DNA from: Winogradskyella sp. | GTDB taxonomy: Bacteria; Bacteroidota; Bacteroidia; Flavobacteriales; Flavobacteriaceae | DNA length: 64,000 nt | Assembly (NCBI RefSeq): GCF_003712105.1 | Contig: NZ_RHLG01000003.1 | Coordinates: 248,001 to 312,000, forward strand | Direction: 5' to 3' | Shown here: positions 27,143 to 35,351 of the stretch, piece by piece | Position numbering within the stretch: the stretch's first letter is position 1 | Layout: each line of letters starts with the position of its first letter | Position numbers and translations under genes: made by a program | The notes under the pieces: model-generated | Database searches by the model: none | What the model saw: only the letters and a program-made list of their open reading frames with translations | Told to the model about the DNA's origin: nothing

Positions 27143-27772
27143 TTATAACTCAATAACGGTTTGATTCAATTGTTTTCTAACCTTTTTAAGATTAGCAAAC
27201 ATATCGTCTTCTGCTCTATAGCCTACTGGTAAAAGAAGTACAGATTTTAATCCATAACTTCCTAAATCTAATACTCTATCTATTTCTTGTGGCAAGAAAC
27301 CTTCCATAGGACAACTATCTATCTCTTCAATAGCGCAAACAGTCATTAAGTTACCCAATGCTATATATGCTTGACGTTTAGCCCAATCTTCTTTAGTAGC
27401 TTCAGGCATATTACTTATTGTGTTTTTTAATTGCGCTTTAAATGGGTCTAAAATAGTGTCAGGAGTATTTCTTATATGCTTAACATTGGTAAAATGTTCT
27501 TCGATATCATCGGTGTCAATTTCATCTTGGATACATAATATTAATAAATGTGAAGCATCAAGCACCTGATGTTGTCCATAAGAATATTCAACTAACTGTG
27601 CCCTAACTGTCTTATCCTTTACTACAACTAGTTTTAACGTTTGGAGTCCGTATGATAATGCAGTTAAGTTAAAGGCGTTTTTTAGGAGCTCTAATTTCTC
27701 AACAGGTAATATTTTAGTCGAATCGAATTTCTTTGTTGCGTAACGCCAATTTAGCTGCTTTAAAATATCCAT
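27143..27772 (-). CDS. NAD(P)H-dependent nitroreductase family oxidoreductase
   Basis: FMN-dependent NfsB-like enzyme of 209 residues. Family hallmarks: MDILKQLNWRYATKKFD at the N-terminus (RYATKxFD), LTALSYGLQTLKLVVVKD, AYIALGNLMTVCAIEEIDSCPMEGF, and a C-terminal LLPVGYRAEDD. Such enzymes reduce quinones, nitro compounds or enones in the cytosol. Own promoter at 27786-27793; no operon partner. It lies just outside the genomic island. Confidence 0.88.
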   Translation of the reverse strand: MDILKQLNWRYATKKFDSTKILPVEKLELLKNAFNLTALSYGLQTLKLVVVKDKTVRAQLVEYSYGQHQVLDASHLLILCIQDEIDTDDIEEHFTNVKHIRNTPDTILDPFKAQLKNTISNMPEATKEDWAKRQAYIALGNLMTVCAIEEIDSCPMEGFLPQEIDRVLDLGSYGLKSVLLLPVGYRAEDDMFANLKKVRKQLNQTVIEL

Positions 27773-27785
27773 AGTGTTTTTTTTG

Positions 27786-27793
27786 CAAAGATA
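27786..27793 (-). promoter_or_regulatory. nitroreductase promoter, -7 box
   Basis: Minus-strand TATCTTTG, 13 bases before the start codon at 27772. Confidence 0.5.
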
Positions 27794-27918
27794 AGGATTG
27801 GTTTAGACACTATTAAACTAAAAAGTTTCAGCTCTAATTGAAGAATTTTTCATGGATAATACCGTATAGTTTCACAACCCTCTTACAGCTTTTTGCAAAT
27901 GATATAGTCTCAAAATCA

Positions 27919-27951
27919 AAAAAACCACTCAAGTAAACTTGGTGGTTTTTT
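27919..27951 (-). terminator. original tRNA-Ser terminator, now displaced beyond attL
   Basis: AAAAAACCAC ... GTGGTTTTTT with inner CAAG/CTTG pairs and a TAAA loop. Read on the minus strand it ends in a T run. It lies just past the partial tRNA-Ser 3' end at 27972, where the tRNA terminator would have stood before the island inserted. Confidence 0.6.
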
Positions 27952-27971
27952 ATCTTCAAGCCCAGCGCTTG

Positions 27972-27997
27972 TTTGCGGAGAAAGAGGGTTTTGAACC
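27972..27997. repeat. attL: partial copy of the tRNA-Ser 3' end
   Basis: TTTGCGGAGAAAGAGGG (27972-27988) is identical to 41164-41180, the 3' end of the tRNA-Ser gene. Similarity continues to 27997 with two mismatches (GTTTTGAACC against GATTCGAACC). This marks the distal end of the island; the stretch 27773-28138 otherwise holds only the nitroreductase promoter, a terminator and the integrase leader. Confidence 0.85.
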
Positions 27998-28138
27998 TTT
28001 TACTTCTTATTATTTCCAATTTTAATTAAAATACTAATTATCAATACATTGTTAAAAAGTGTTTATAACTATTTATAATTAAAATACTATTATATCATAA
28101 CTTTACTGTCAACGATTCTGTCAACTTAAAGTGAAGTT

Positions 28139-29413
28139 ATGAGAAGTACATTTAACATTAAAGAACCCAATAAAGACAAGGAATCCCTGATTTTATTTTC
28201 TGCATATTTTAAGGATGAAGGACGCAAATTTGTCTACTCTACCGGTGAAGTCATCCATCCTGATGAATGGGATTTTGAAAATAGACAACCCAAACACCTA
28301 AATGGTAGAACGGAAAAAGCCAATCAGCATAGAGGAATAAAGCGACAATTAGACCGTTATTCCAATTTTTTCTCCGACACTATTCAAAACTACAAACTCG
28401 CCAATAGAGAAATCATTATTGCTGATATTAGAGCTGATTTTAATACTGAGTTTAAAAGAACAAAATCAATAGCAAGTAAATTCTTTGAGGTTTACAATCT
28501 ATTCCTTAATGATAAGAAATCTGATTATTCAGAGGATGCAAATTCCCAAACCACTATTAAACGATATGAGTATAACAGGAAATTGCTTTTCAATTTTCAG
28601 GAATACCGAAATAAGAAGATTCACTTCAACCAAATAAATAAATCATTCTACAACGACTTTATTAATTACAGTGTTAAAGTAAAAGAACATTCCTCAAACA
28701 CATTAAGACGAAATGTTGGTTTGTTTAAAACATTCCTTTATTGGGCGTTAGATAATGGCTACACATTCAAAACAGATTTCCAAAAGTTCAAAGCACCTAA
28801 AGCACAGCAGACTGATGAGGTGGCATTAACCTTAGAACAAGTACAAGAAGTATTTGAATATGATTTTAGCAGAAACGAGAGATTAGAAAAAGTGAGAGAC
28901 TTATTTGTTTTTGGATGTGCAACTGGTATGAGATATAGTAATTACTCTAAAGTATCTAAGAAAGATATTCAAAATGGTGTAATTAAGGTTAGAGATGAAA
29001 AGAACAATTATAAGACTTTGGAAATTCCGTTAAACGATTTTTCTATGTTTGTCTTAAAAAAATACAATTATCAACTACCTAAAATATCCAATCAAAGATT
29101 CAATGACTACATCAAAGAGGTTTTCAAAACCATTGGATATACTGATAATGTCAAAAAGACAATGAAAGTCGGAAAAGACATTATTGAGCAAATTAATCCA
29201 CTATACGAGCGTATATCTTCACATACTGCGAGAAGAAGTTTTATTACTATTATGAAGAATAAAAAAATTCCGGACAAAGTAATAATGAGTTATACAGGAC
29301 ATAGAAGTTTAGAAGTTTTCAACAAGTATTACAAGCCAAATGATGAAGATAGAAAGGATTTTATGCAAACCGTTTGGAAAATTGAAGATGTTCAATTAAA
29401 AAAAGTTAACTAA
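28139..29413 (+). CDS. tyrosine recombinase (island integrase)
   Basis: Catalyses integration and excision of the island at tRNA-Ser. 424 residues: an N-terminal arm-binding-like region (about 1-105), a SAM-like core-binding domain (about 110-215), and a catalytic domain with R265 (GCATGMRYSN), H362 and R365 (SSHTARRSF), H388 (TGHRS), and the nucleophile Tyr at 397 or 398 (FNKYYK). The build is that of Bacteroidota conjugative-transposon integrases. Its position directly inside attL and same-strand run with the next three genes fit an integration module. Not closely similar to the second recombinase at 32016. Confidence 0.92.
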   Translation: MRSTFNIKEPNKDKESLILFSAYFKDEGRKFVYSTGEVIHPDEWDFENRQPKHLNGRTEKANQHRGIKRQLDRYSNFFSDTIQNYKLANREIIIADIRADFNTEFKRTKSIASKFFEVYNLFLNDKKSDYSEDANSQTTIKRYEYNRKLLFNFQEYRNKKIHFNQINKSFYNDFINYSVKVKEHSSNTLRRNVGLFKTFLYWALDNGYTFKTDFQKFKAPKAQQTDEVALTLEQVQEVFEYDFSRNERLEKVRDLFVFGCATGMRYSNYSKVSKKDIQNGVIKVRDEKNNYKTLEIPLNDFSMFVLKKYNYQLPKISNQRFNDYIKEVFKTIGYTDNVKKTMKVGKDIIEQINPLYERISSHTARRSFITIMKNKKIPDKVIMSYTGHRSLEVFNKYYKPNDEDRKDFMQTVWKIEDVQLKKVN

Positions 29414-30448
29414 ATGAAGCAGAATATTGGTATAGAAATAAACATGAAAGACAATGAACGCATTGTTATGATTGAGCCTGAACCAAAGTTGAAAGAGTTT
29501 TTAAAAACTCAAACCGAAAAAAATCACACATACTATTTAACAAAATTTATTGGTGGAGAAAAAAACTACCAAATTGCTTACAAAGCTGTTGAAGATGCTA
29601 TGGAAAAATCTTTACCAGATGATATTAAAGATAGATGCTCATATTGTAAAGGTGAAGGTGATGAAGTTGGTGATAAGGCTTGTGGTAAATACATTTTGCA
29701 AATGCAATTAACATTCATGATAGCATCTTCTGAGTTCATTAATCTGATATTTAGAAATAGATTTATTTATGATGATAAACCAAAACTTCAAAAATTAACA
29801 ATTAAGTTTTTTGATTGCTTAAAATTTATTAAGAATGAAGGTAAGATGTATTTTGAATTGGATAAGATGTGTAGATATACTTTAAGCTCCGGTTTTCTTA
29901 CCCTATCACAAATGTTTGCAAAATCTGATACATTAAAAAGTTATCAAATAATCAATAATACTCTAAATGATATTCATGAGAAAGAGGTACAAAATAAAGT
30001 TCTACAAAATAAAGATGAAGACTATTTAGATTTACAAAAAGAGTTCTTTGAAGGTAAATTAAGATACTACAGAGAGAAAATCTTCATCGAAGAAAAAGAA
30101 CAGCCTAAAAGACTAAAGAAAAAAGGGAAGGGTAAATCCACATCTATACCTCAATACGCATTATACTATTACTACTTACAACAAAGTGGTGATTTTGGAT
30201 ATTTTGAAAATCATCCAAATGGTAAGTTAAGAGCAATAGATAAACTAATTGAGAAAGAAGACCTAAAAACAACCACAAAGTATTTCCAAAAAGTCTATAA
30301 CAAATTAGCCCATTACGCCACAAATAGAATTGCCAAAAATCAAGTAGCAAATATTGATTTTGTTGCAAATACAATGTTAATTGGATTCCCTAAGGCTAAA
30401 AAAATCGCATTAATAGAACTGCAAGAAGCCAAAACAAAGCTTAGGTAA
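29414..30448 (+). CDS. unknown island protein with a Cys cluster
   Basis: 344 residues; the ATG abuts the integrase stop, so the two are translationally linked. A short cluster CSYCKGEGDEVGDKAC (about residues 76-91) may bind a metal. The remainder is helical, with a very basic segment (KRLKKKGKGKST) near 235. It contains tyrosine-rich and lysine-rich stretches and no enzyme motif I recognise. Its place between integrase and HTH protein suggests a role in island transfer, excision or regulation; that is inference. Confidence 0.6.
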   Translation: MKQNIGIEINMKDNERIVMIEPEPKLKEFLKTQTEKNHTYYLTKFIGGEKNYQIAYKAVEDAMEKSLPDDIKDRCSYCKGEGDEVGDKACGKYILQMQLTFMIASSEFINLIFRNRFIYDDKPKLQKLTIKFFDCLKFIKNEGKMYFELDKMCRYTLSSGFLTLSQMFAKSDTLKSYQIINNTLNDIHEKEVQNKVLQNKDEDYLDLQKEFFEGKLRYYREKIFIEEKEQPKRLKKKGKGKSTSIPQYALYYYYLQQSGDFGYFENHPNGKLRAIDKLIEKEDLKTTTKYFQKVYNKLAHYATNRIAKNQVANIDFVANTMLIGFPKAKKIALIELQEAKTKLR

Positions 30449-30527
30449 CTATAAGAGGTAACGGTTACTTAGTGGTTACCCCTTCAAACTAAATATATGT
30501 TTGTAACAAATACAAGATAGATTTGTT

Positions 30528-30803
30528 ATGAGCAACCCATTTGAAACAATCAATCAAAGATTGTCAAACATCGAAAGTCTACTCTTAGAGCTTAAGCATA
30601 AACCAATAGAGGAAGAGAAAGACGAAAACCTAACTGTAAAAGAAACAGCAGAACTTCTAAAAGTTTCAGAACAGTCCATTCATAATTACATAAAACGTGG
30701 GTATATCAACGCAAAAAAAGTCGGTAGAATATTACTGATTAAGCGGAGTGATATTGATGACTCATTGCAAGAAGTAAAGTCTCTTAAATACAAACGATTC
30801 TAA
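30528..30803 (+). CDS. helix-turn-helix protein (excisionase/MerR-like)
   Basis: 91 residues: an N-terminal short coiled segment (NQRLSNIESLLLELK), then an HTH_17-type domain (NLTVKETAELLKVSEQSIHNYIKRGYINAKKVGRILLIKRSDIDDSL). This family is very common beside Bacteroidota integrases and is annotated as excisionase or DNA-binding accessory factor. It begins 79 bases after the previous gene and ends 11 bases before rep. Confidence 0.85.
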   Translation: MSNPFETINQRLSNIESLLLELKHKPIEEEKDENLTVKETAELLKVSEQSIHNYIKRGYINAKKVGRILLIKRSDIDDSLQEVKSLKYKRF

Positions 30804-30814
30804 ACTATAATCAC

Positions 30815-31864
30815 ATGTGTTCAGAAAAGTTCGGGAAGGAGGAAATCTATACATTAGTAGAAAGTAGGACAAACAAAGTAGGACAAAACAATATAATTGT
30901 TAATGGTGAAGGCTCAGACCTGAGCAAAAGAGATGCCCTAAAAGGAAGAGCAAAACGCAAAACAATTACACAAATCACGATGCTTAAACTCATTGAAGTC
31001 GCTCAGAAGGAAGGTGAGCCGGAATTGGAAAAATCATATTGGAACACCTATTACTGTCAACAAAATCTATTTACAGCTGATGGTAGACTTTACGGCAAAT
31101 ATTGTAAAAACAGATTTTGCACTTTATGTTGTAGTATTAGAAAAGCTAAAATGATTAATAAATATCATCCGGTTTTAAAAGAATGGAAAGAGCCATATTT
31201 CTTAACACTCACTGTAAAATCCTGTAAAGCTCAAAAACTTTCTCTTTACATAAAGAAATTCATTCAGGGATTTCAACGAATAACCGAAAAACATCGTAAA
31301 CGGTATCATAGAGGAAAAGGTAAAAAACTTGTTGGTATTAGATCCTTAGAGTGTAATTTCAATCCGGTTCGAAAAACCTACAATCCTCACTTCCATGTTA
31401 TCACAAAAGACAAAGAAACTGCTGAGGTACTTCTTTCAGAGTGGCTAAAATTATGGACACCAAAATTCGCCAAAAGACTCGCTCAAAATATTCAAAAAGT
31501 TGATAACTTAGAATCAGGACTCATCGAAATTATTAAGTATGGAAGCAAAATATTCACTGAACCGGATTTAAAGAATAGGAAAGATAAAAAAGATACAGCT
31601 CAGATATACGTCAAAGCCTTAAATACAATCCTCACAGCTATGAAAGGGAAACGTATATTTGACCGCTTCGGATTCAATCTTCCCAAATCAGAAAATAGTA
31701 CTCAGATACCTGCCAAATTGCTCTCTGATTATAATGAATGGGAATATGATATAAATTTAGCTGATTGGATAAATACTTCAACAGGTGAAAAACTTTGTAG
31801 TTATGAGATAACTTCTCATTTAAAGTCTATTCTAGAAAATAATTTTAATTCTTATTTACGTTAG
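30815..31864 (+). CDS. rolling-circle replication initiator (HUH Rep)
   Basis: 349 residues. An N-terminal Cys-rich part (YCKNRFCTLCCSIRKAKMINKYHPVL), as in Rep_1-type proteins, is followed by motif 1-like PYFLTLTVKS, the HUH metal site in NPHFHVITKD near residue 193, and a Tyr-containing motif IEIIKYGSKIF near 235 as the likely nicking Tyr. It would nick one strand at an origin and start single-stranded replication, giving the island a plasmid-like circular stage. An A/T-rich non-coding stretch of 151 bases follows and could hold an origin or a promoter for the next gene. Confidence 0.8.
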   Translation: MCSEKFGKEEIYTLVESRTNKVGQNNIIVNGEGSDLSKRDALKGRAKRKTITQITMLKLIEVAQKEGEPELEKSYWNTYYCQQNLFTADGRLYGKYCKNRFCTLCCSIRKAKMINKYHPVLKEWKEPYFLTLTVKSCKAQKLSLYIKKFIQGFQRITEKHRKRYHRGKGKKLVGIRSLECNFNPVRKTYNPHFHVITKDKETAEVLLSEWLKLWTPKFAKRLAQNIQKVDNLESGLIEIIKYGSKIFTEPDLKNRKDKKDTAQIYVKALNTILTAMKGKRIFDRFGFNLPKSENSTQIPAKLLSDYNEWEYDINLADWINTSTGEKLCSYEITSHLKSILENNFNSYLR

Positions 31865-32015
31865 TTAGTCCTATATATTTCTCATTCCAAAACTCAATAA
31901 ACATTATCAACGAAAAATTAAGCCAAAATAATTTCTGATTATAAAACGTAAATAGAGAGACGGAAACATTTAGTTAAACTTTTTCAATATATTTAATATC
32001 ATGAAAATATAGTAA
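31865..32015. other. non-coding A/T-rich gap before the cassette recombinase
   Basis: 151 bases without a credible ORF. It would contain the promoter of the recombinase gene and, since cassette leaders are short, perhaps the promoter that also drives the array. I see no clear TAnnTTTG box and no strong hairpin. Confidence 0.4.
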
Positions 32016-33173
32016 ATGAAAGAACTACCAATAATTTATTTAGATACAAAGGTTCATAAAGGAGAATCGAAACTATTAATTAAGTTTCAGTATAATGAAT
32101 ACCTAATAGCATGCATAAGAAAAATAGACTCTGCGAAATGGAGTCGCTCTTTAAAATCATGGTACTTAGATGATTCATACGAAAATTTGATTTTAATCAT
32201 TAATACATTTAAAAACATTACGGAAGTTGATAAAAGTAAAGTATCAAAAAGAAAAGCATTCAAAAGAGTGTTAACTGAAAACCAAAAAAATATACTCAAC
32301 AACTTCTATCTATATCTAAAAGGAAAAAGATATAGTAAAAGTACTATTCAAACCTACACTTTCTTTGTGGCTGACTTCATTAACTTTCATGCAAACACAG
32401 AACTTGAAGCACTTACAAATAGAGATGTTGAACTTTTTATTGAAAAGGTATTTATCGAAAGAAATTATTCTATAAGCTCACAAAGGCAATTTATAAGCGC
32501 TTTAAAGTTATTCATTTTATTTTGTCCGACTACAAAAATCAATAGCTTAAAACTTGAGAGACCAAAGAAATCAAGAAATCTCCCAAATGTTTTATCTCAA
32601 GAAGAGGTATTAGAGATAATTAGATGCACTAAGAATATAAAACACAAAGCTATTTTAGCACTAATCTATTCATGTGGTTTAAGAATTAGCGAACTAATAA
32701 ATTTGGAGTTAATTAATTTCAATATAGATAGAAAGCAATTAAGAATAATAAAAAGTAAAGGAAGGAAAGATAGATATGTAAGCTTAGCAGATAGCTTTCT
32801 TCCTCTATTATCAAATTATTATTACACATACAAACCGAAAAGATACTTTGTTGAAGGGAAAGAAGGAAATAAATACAGTGCGGAAAGTGTAAGGCAATTT
32901 TTAAGAAAAAGTACATTAAAGGCAGGGATAAAAAGAAATGTTACACCCCATACATTAAGGCATAGTTATGCTACTCATTTACTAGAAAATGGTGTAGATA
33001 TAAGATATATCCAATCACTTTTGGGTCATGCAAAACCAGAAACTACAATGATTTATACTCATGTAAAACGTAAAGACTTAATGGAAATTCAGAATCCTTT
33101 AGATGTAGCATTGCAAAAATTAAATCATATCAATAAATACACACAAAAACTTTTATTATCCCCTGAAATCTAA
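32016..33173 (+). CDS. XerC/D-like tyrosine recombinase of the cassette array
   Basis: 385 residues, proposed to insert and excise the cassettes. All catalytic residues are in place: R223 (SCGLRISEL), K248 (KSKGRKDRYV), H312 and R315 (PHTLRHSYATH), H338 (LLGHAKPETT), Y347 (MIYTHV). The C-terminal TTMIYTHV...NPLDVAL resembles the end of integron integrases (TTMIYTHV...SPLD). However, the extra segment that IntI proteins carry between the second and third catalytic patches is missing. About 85 N-terminal residues (with KWSRSLKSWYLDDSYENL, HARP-like) precede the core-binding domain (about 86-175). It ends 35 bases before the first crossover point and points towards the cassettes. Confidence 0.85.
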   Translation: MKELPIIYLDTKVHKGESKLLIKFQYNEYLIACIRKIDSAKWSRSLKSWYLDDSYENLILIINTFKNITEVDKSKVSKRKAFKRVLTENQKNILNNFYLYLKGKRYSKSTIQTYTFFVADFINFHANTELEALTNRDVELFIEKVFIERNYSISSQRQFISALKLFILFCPTTKINSLKLERPKKSRNLPNVLSQEEVLEIIRCTKNIKHKAILALIYSCGLRISELINLELINFNIDRKQLRIIKSKGRKDRYVSLADSFLPLLSNYYYTYKPKRYFVEGKEGNKYSAESVRQFLRKSTLKAGIKRNVTPHTLRHSYATHLLENGVDIRYIQSLLGHAKPETTMIYTHVKRKDLMEIQNPLDVALQKLNHINKYTQKLLLSPEI

Positions 33174-33200
33174 CTTTTAATCAATATATTTAGTTTTGAT

Positions 33201-33215
33201 ATAACACGTTAGCTG
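33201..33215. promoter_or_regulatory. attI-like insertion point
   Basis: ATAACACG^TTAGCTG. The first cassette begins here: GTTAGCTG (33208-33215) is the exact reverse complement of CAGCTAAC (34318-34325), which opens the same cassette's attC-like site. No palindrome like the later sites lies to the left, as expected for a primary insertion site. It is downstream of the recombinase gene on the same strand. Confidence 0.7.
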
Positions 33216-33231
33216 TAATTAAAACCAACCT

Positions 33232-34314
33232 ATGAACCAACATTATGTTCCACGAGTTCATTTAAAGTTCTTTGCTGAAAAAGTAAAGAATGAATATTTG
33301 GTTGATGTTTATGAAAAAGAAACAAAAAGAAGGTTTAAGACAAATATTAAAAATATCTGCTCGGAAAACCATTTTTACACATTGGATGAAAATCAAACAG
33401 TAGCCAATGATGTATTAGCAATCGAAAACATATATGCAAATCATCTCGAACCTATCTATAGAACTGCTTATGATTTATTAACAGACGTTAGAATCAACAA
33501 AATTACTCATAAGCAACATAATGAAATATTGATTGGAATATTTCAAATGTATATGAGAAATCCTCGATTACTGAAAAATATGATTGTATACCATTCTCAA
33601 GAAATAGAAAAGGCTTTTGAGAATGCTAAATCGATAGGAAGTAAAGGACTAACATACTTAAATGAAGATTTTAGCTTTAGAGAATATTCATTAAATGATA
33701 TTACAAATTTCATAAAAGAAAAGATTACCAAAGATTATAAAGAAAAACACATTCTTGGAACAAAAGAGATCTGTATGGCTCACATAGAAGCCAAATATGA
33801 GGTCTTGGAGATTATTGATGACGGAGAGTTCATCACAGGAGACAATCCACTAATTTATGAAGACCAAGTTACCAAAAATGAACACCCACTTTTAAAATCA
33901 AAAGAGTTTACATTACCGTTAAATAAAAAATTTGCAGTCAGAATTTTCCACGACAACACCAAAAGGTTGAATTATATTTATCGACAAAGAATACCACACG
34001 GAAATGCAGGCACAATAAACGACAGTATTTTAAAATTAAGTAACCGATTTATTATCGGAACGAATTATGCTTTTGATGAGTTGTTTAAAATCAAAAAATA
34101 TTTAGACGACACTTCAATAGAATTAAAAATGGATGCAGTCAAACAAATCGTTACTAAAATTAAACCTGATAAAGAAAACATAGAACTTCATAAATTAATG
34201 AAAGTCTATCTCGACAAGTATCAAAAAGATGGATTAAGTAAAATTGAAGAATACGAATTCTTTATGAAAATAAAGAAAATGTCGGCTGAATGGAAAAAAA
34301 ACAGATTAAAATAA
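33232..34314 (+). CDS. cassette 1: DUF4238 domain protein
   Basis: 360 residues. The N-terminus MNQHYVPRVHLKFFAEK and the following VDVYEKETKRRFKTNIKNICSENHFYTLDE are typical of DUF4238 (HYVPxxYLKxF ... xxxxxFY), a cytosolic family of unknown biochemical role often found in accessory DNA. A middle segment EFITGDNPLIYEDQ is also a family feature. The start codon is 24 bases after the crossover, too close for its own promoter, so expression should depend on transcription from upstream. Confidence 0.82.
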   Translation: MNQHYVPRVHLKFFAEKVKNEYLVDVYEKETKRRFKTNIKNICSENHFYTLDENQTVANDVLAIENIYANHLEPIYRTAYDLLTDVRINKITHKQHNEILIGIFQMYMRNPRLLKNMIVYHSQEIEKAFENAKSIGSKGLTYLNEDFSFREYSLNDITNFIKEKITKDYKEKHILGTKEICMAHIEAKYEVLEIIDDGEFITGDNPLIYEDQVTKNEHPLLKSKEFTLPLNKKFAVRIFHDNTKRLNYIYRQRIPHGNAGTINDSILKLSNRFIIGTNYAFDELFKIKKYLDDTSIELKMDAVKQIVTKIKPDKENIELHKLMKVYLDKYQKDGLSKIEEYEFFMKIKKMSAEWKKNRLK

Positions 34315-34317
34315 CTA

Positions 34318-34448
34318 CAGCTAACAATGGCTATAAGTAATTGCTTGTTTTCGCCTACTTCTGAAAATCCTCGCGGATTTTCAGTTTGGTGTGTACTTGC
34401 AAAGTTAAGTACAAACCCACGCAACTACTCATAGCCTAACCGTTAGCT
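34318..34448. repeat. attC-like site 1
   Basis: Opens with CAGCTAAC, ends at GTTAGCT (34442-34448). Outer arms GGCTATAAGTAATTGC and (reverse complement of the right arm) GGCTATGAGTAGTTGC pair with two A/G differences. A central perfect hairpin GAAAATCC TCGC GGATTTTC lies at 34363-34382. Left spacer AAT, right spacer TAACC, so the two sides are asymmetric. Confidence 0.85.
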
Positions 34449-34459
34449 AACATTTGAAA

Positions 34460-35203
34460 ATGAACAAACCGATAATAATCTTGCTTCTGATTTTAACGAT
34501 AGTTGGTTGCGAAAAAAAGACTGAATCCAAAATTGATAAAATTGAGTTTCAAAATAAAACGTTCAATCTTATCTCAGAATCTGAACCAGACACACTTTTT
34601 ATTGAATTTAAAGATTCAACACATCAAATATTTGGAAATTTATGGCAAGGGAAAATTCCTTGGAGAATCTCAAACTATAATGACTCAAACTTTTTAGTTC
34701 TTGACAATAGAGTAATCGGAATTAAAAAGTCAAGTGAGGGCATTTTTGATTGTACTTACATAGGATTAAGGGACAACTCGTTCGAATTGGCAGAAAGAAA
34801 ACCAAAATGGAATAAAGAGCTACTAAACGGAACTTGGGTTGAAAAAGAACTATTTGAATATCACTCAAACGATAGCATTCCCAAGCCACCACCAATTGCT
34901 GCACCACCTGGATTTTCGGAAAGTGATTTACAATATCCACCTTTGTATAAAATAAATGGTGATTCCATTAATTTAGCTTACGATTATCATAAATCAAAGT
35001 CACAACTTGAAATAAATAATACAGGTGAGTTCTTAAAAATGCGTTTAGAAAATTTTGATTTAGGTCTTGGAGTAAAAGAAAGTTTCTGGAGAATAAAATT
35101 TCTGTCTGATAGTTTAATGATAATTGACAAAACCGCAGAGAATACTCTTGAATTCGGAAAAGAAACAAAATTGAATAATATTAAACTGATAAAAAAACGT
35201 TAG
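34460..35203 (+). CDS. cassette 2: putative lipoprotein
   Basis: 247 residues. Lipoprotein signal MNKPIIILLLILTIVGC with predicted lipidated Cys at 17. The mature part is beta-rich and hydrophilic, with a Pro-rich loop (SIPKPPPIAAPPGF). No family recognised. A TTG two codons earlier (34454) is possible, but ATG 34460 gives the better signal peptide. The TAG stop is inside the first arm of attC-like site 2, showing how tightly gene and site are packed. Confidence 0.65.
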   Translation: MNKPIIILLLILTIVGCEKKTESKIDKIEFQNKTFNLISESEPDTLFIEFKDSTHQIFGNLWQGKIPWRISNYNDSNFLVLDNRVIGIKKSSEGIFDCTYIGLRDNSFELAERKPKWNKELLNGTWVEKELFEYHSNDSIPKPPPIAAPPGFSESDLQYPPLYKINGDSINLAYDYHKSKSQLEINNTGEFLKMRLENFDLGLGVKESFWRIKFLSDSLMIIDKTAENTLEFGKETKLNNIKLIKKR

Positions 35204-35336
35204 CTAACAACGGCTATAGTTCATTACGGCTGAAATTCCTAATCGGAATTTCGAGCCTTTTTGCTAAATTTATGGTTACGGCGGAATGATACTCGCGTAC
35301 CATTCCGTAACGAAACCATAGCCAAGACCGTTAGCA
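35199..35336. repeat. attC-like site 2
   Basis: Opens with the self-complementary GTTAGCTAAC, identical to the start of cassette 2 (34442-34451); ends GTTAGCA (35330-35336). Arms GGCTATAGTTCATTACGG and GGCTATGGTTTCGTTACGG (reverse complement of the right side) differ by two A/G changes and one extra base. Inner hairpins: GAAATTCC/GGAATTTC and GGAATG/CATTCC. Confidence 0.85.
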
Positions 35337-35351
35337 GCACTTAAACGAACA

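Noticed and set aside
27834..28019. 61-codon minus-strand ORF between nitroreductase and integrase
   Set aside because: It covers the terminator and the tRNA fragment at attL and has no protein-like features.
32016..33173. Calling the array recombinase IntI
   Set aside because: The catalytic core is similar and the C-terminus IntI-like, but the IntI-specific insert between the catalytic patches is absent and a foreign N-terminal extension is present.
34221..34424. Minus-strand ORF through attC-like site 1
   Set aside because: It runs through the palindrome and the end of the DUF4238 gene; the open frame is a by-product of the repeat.
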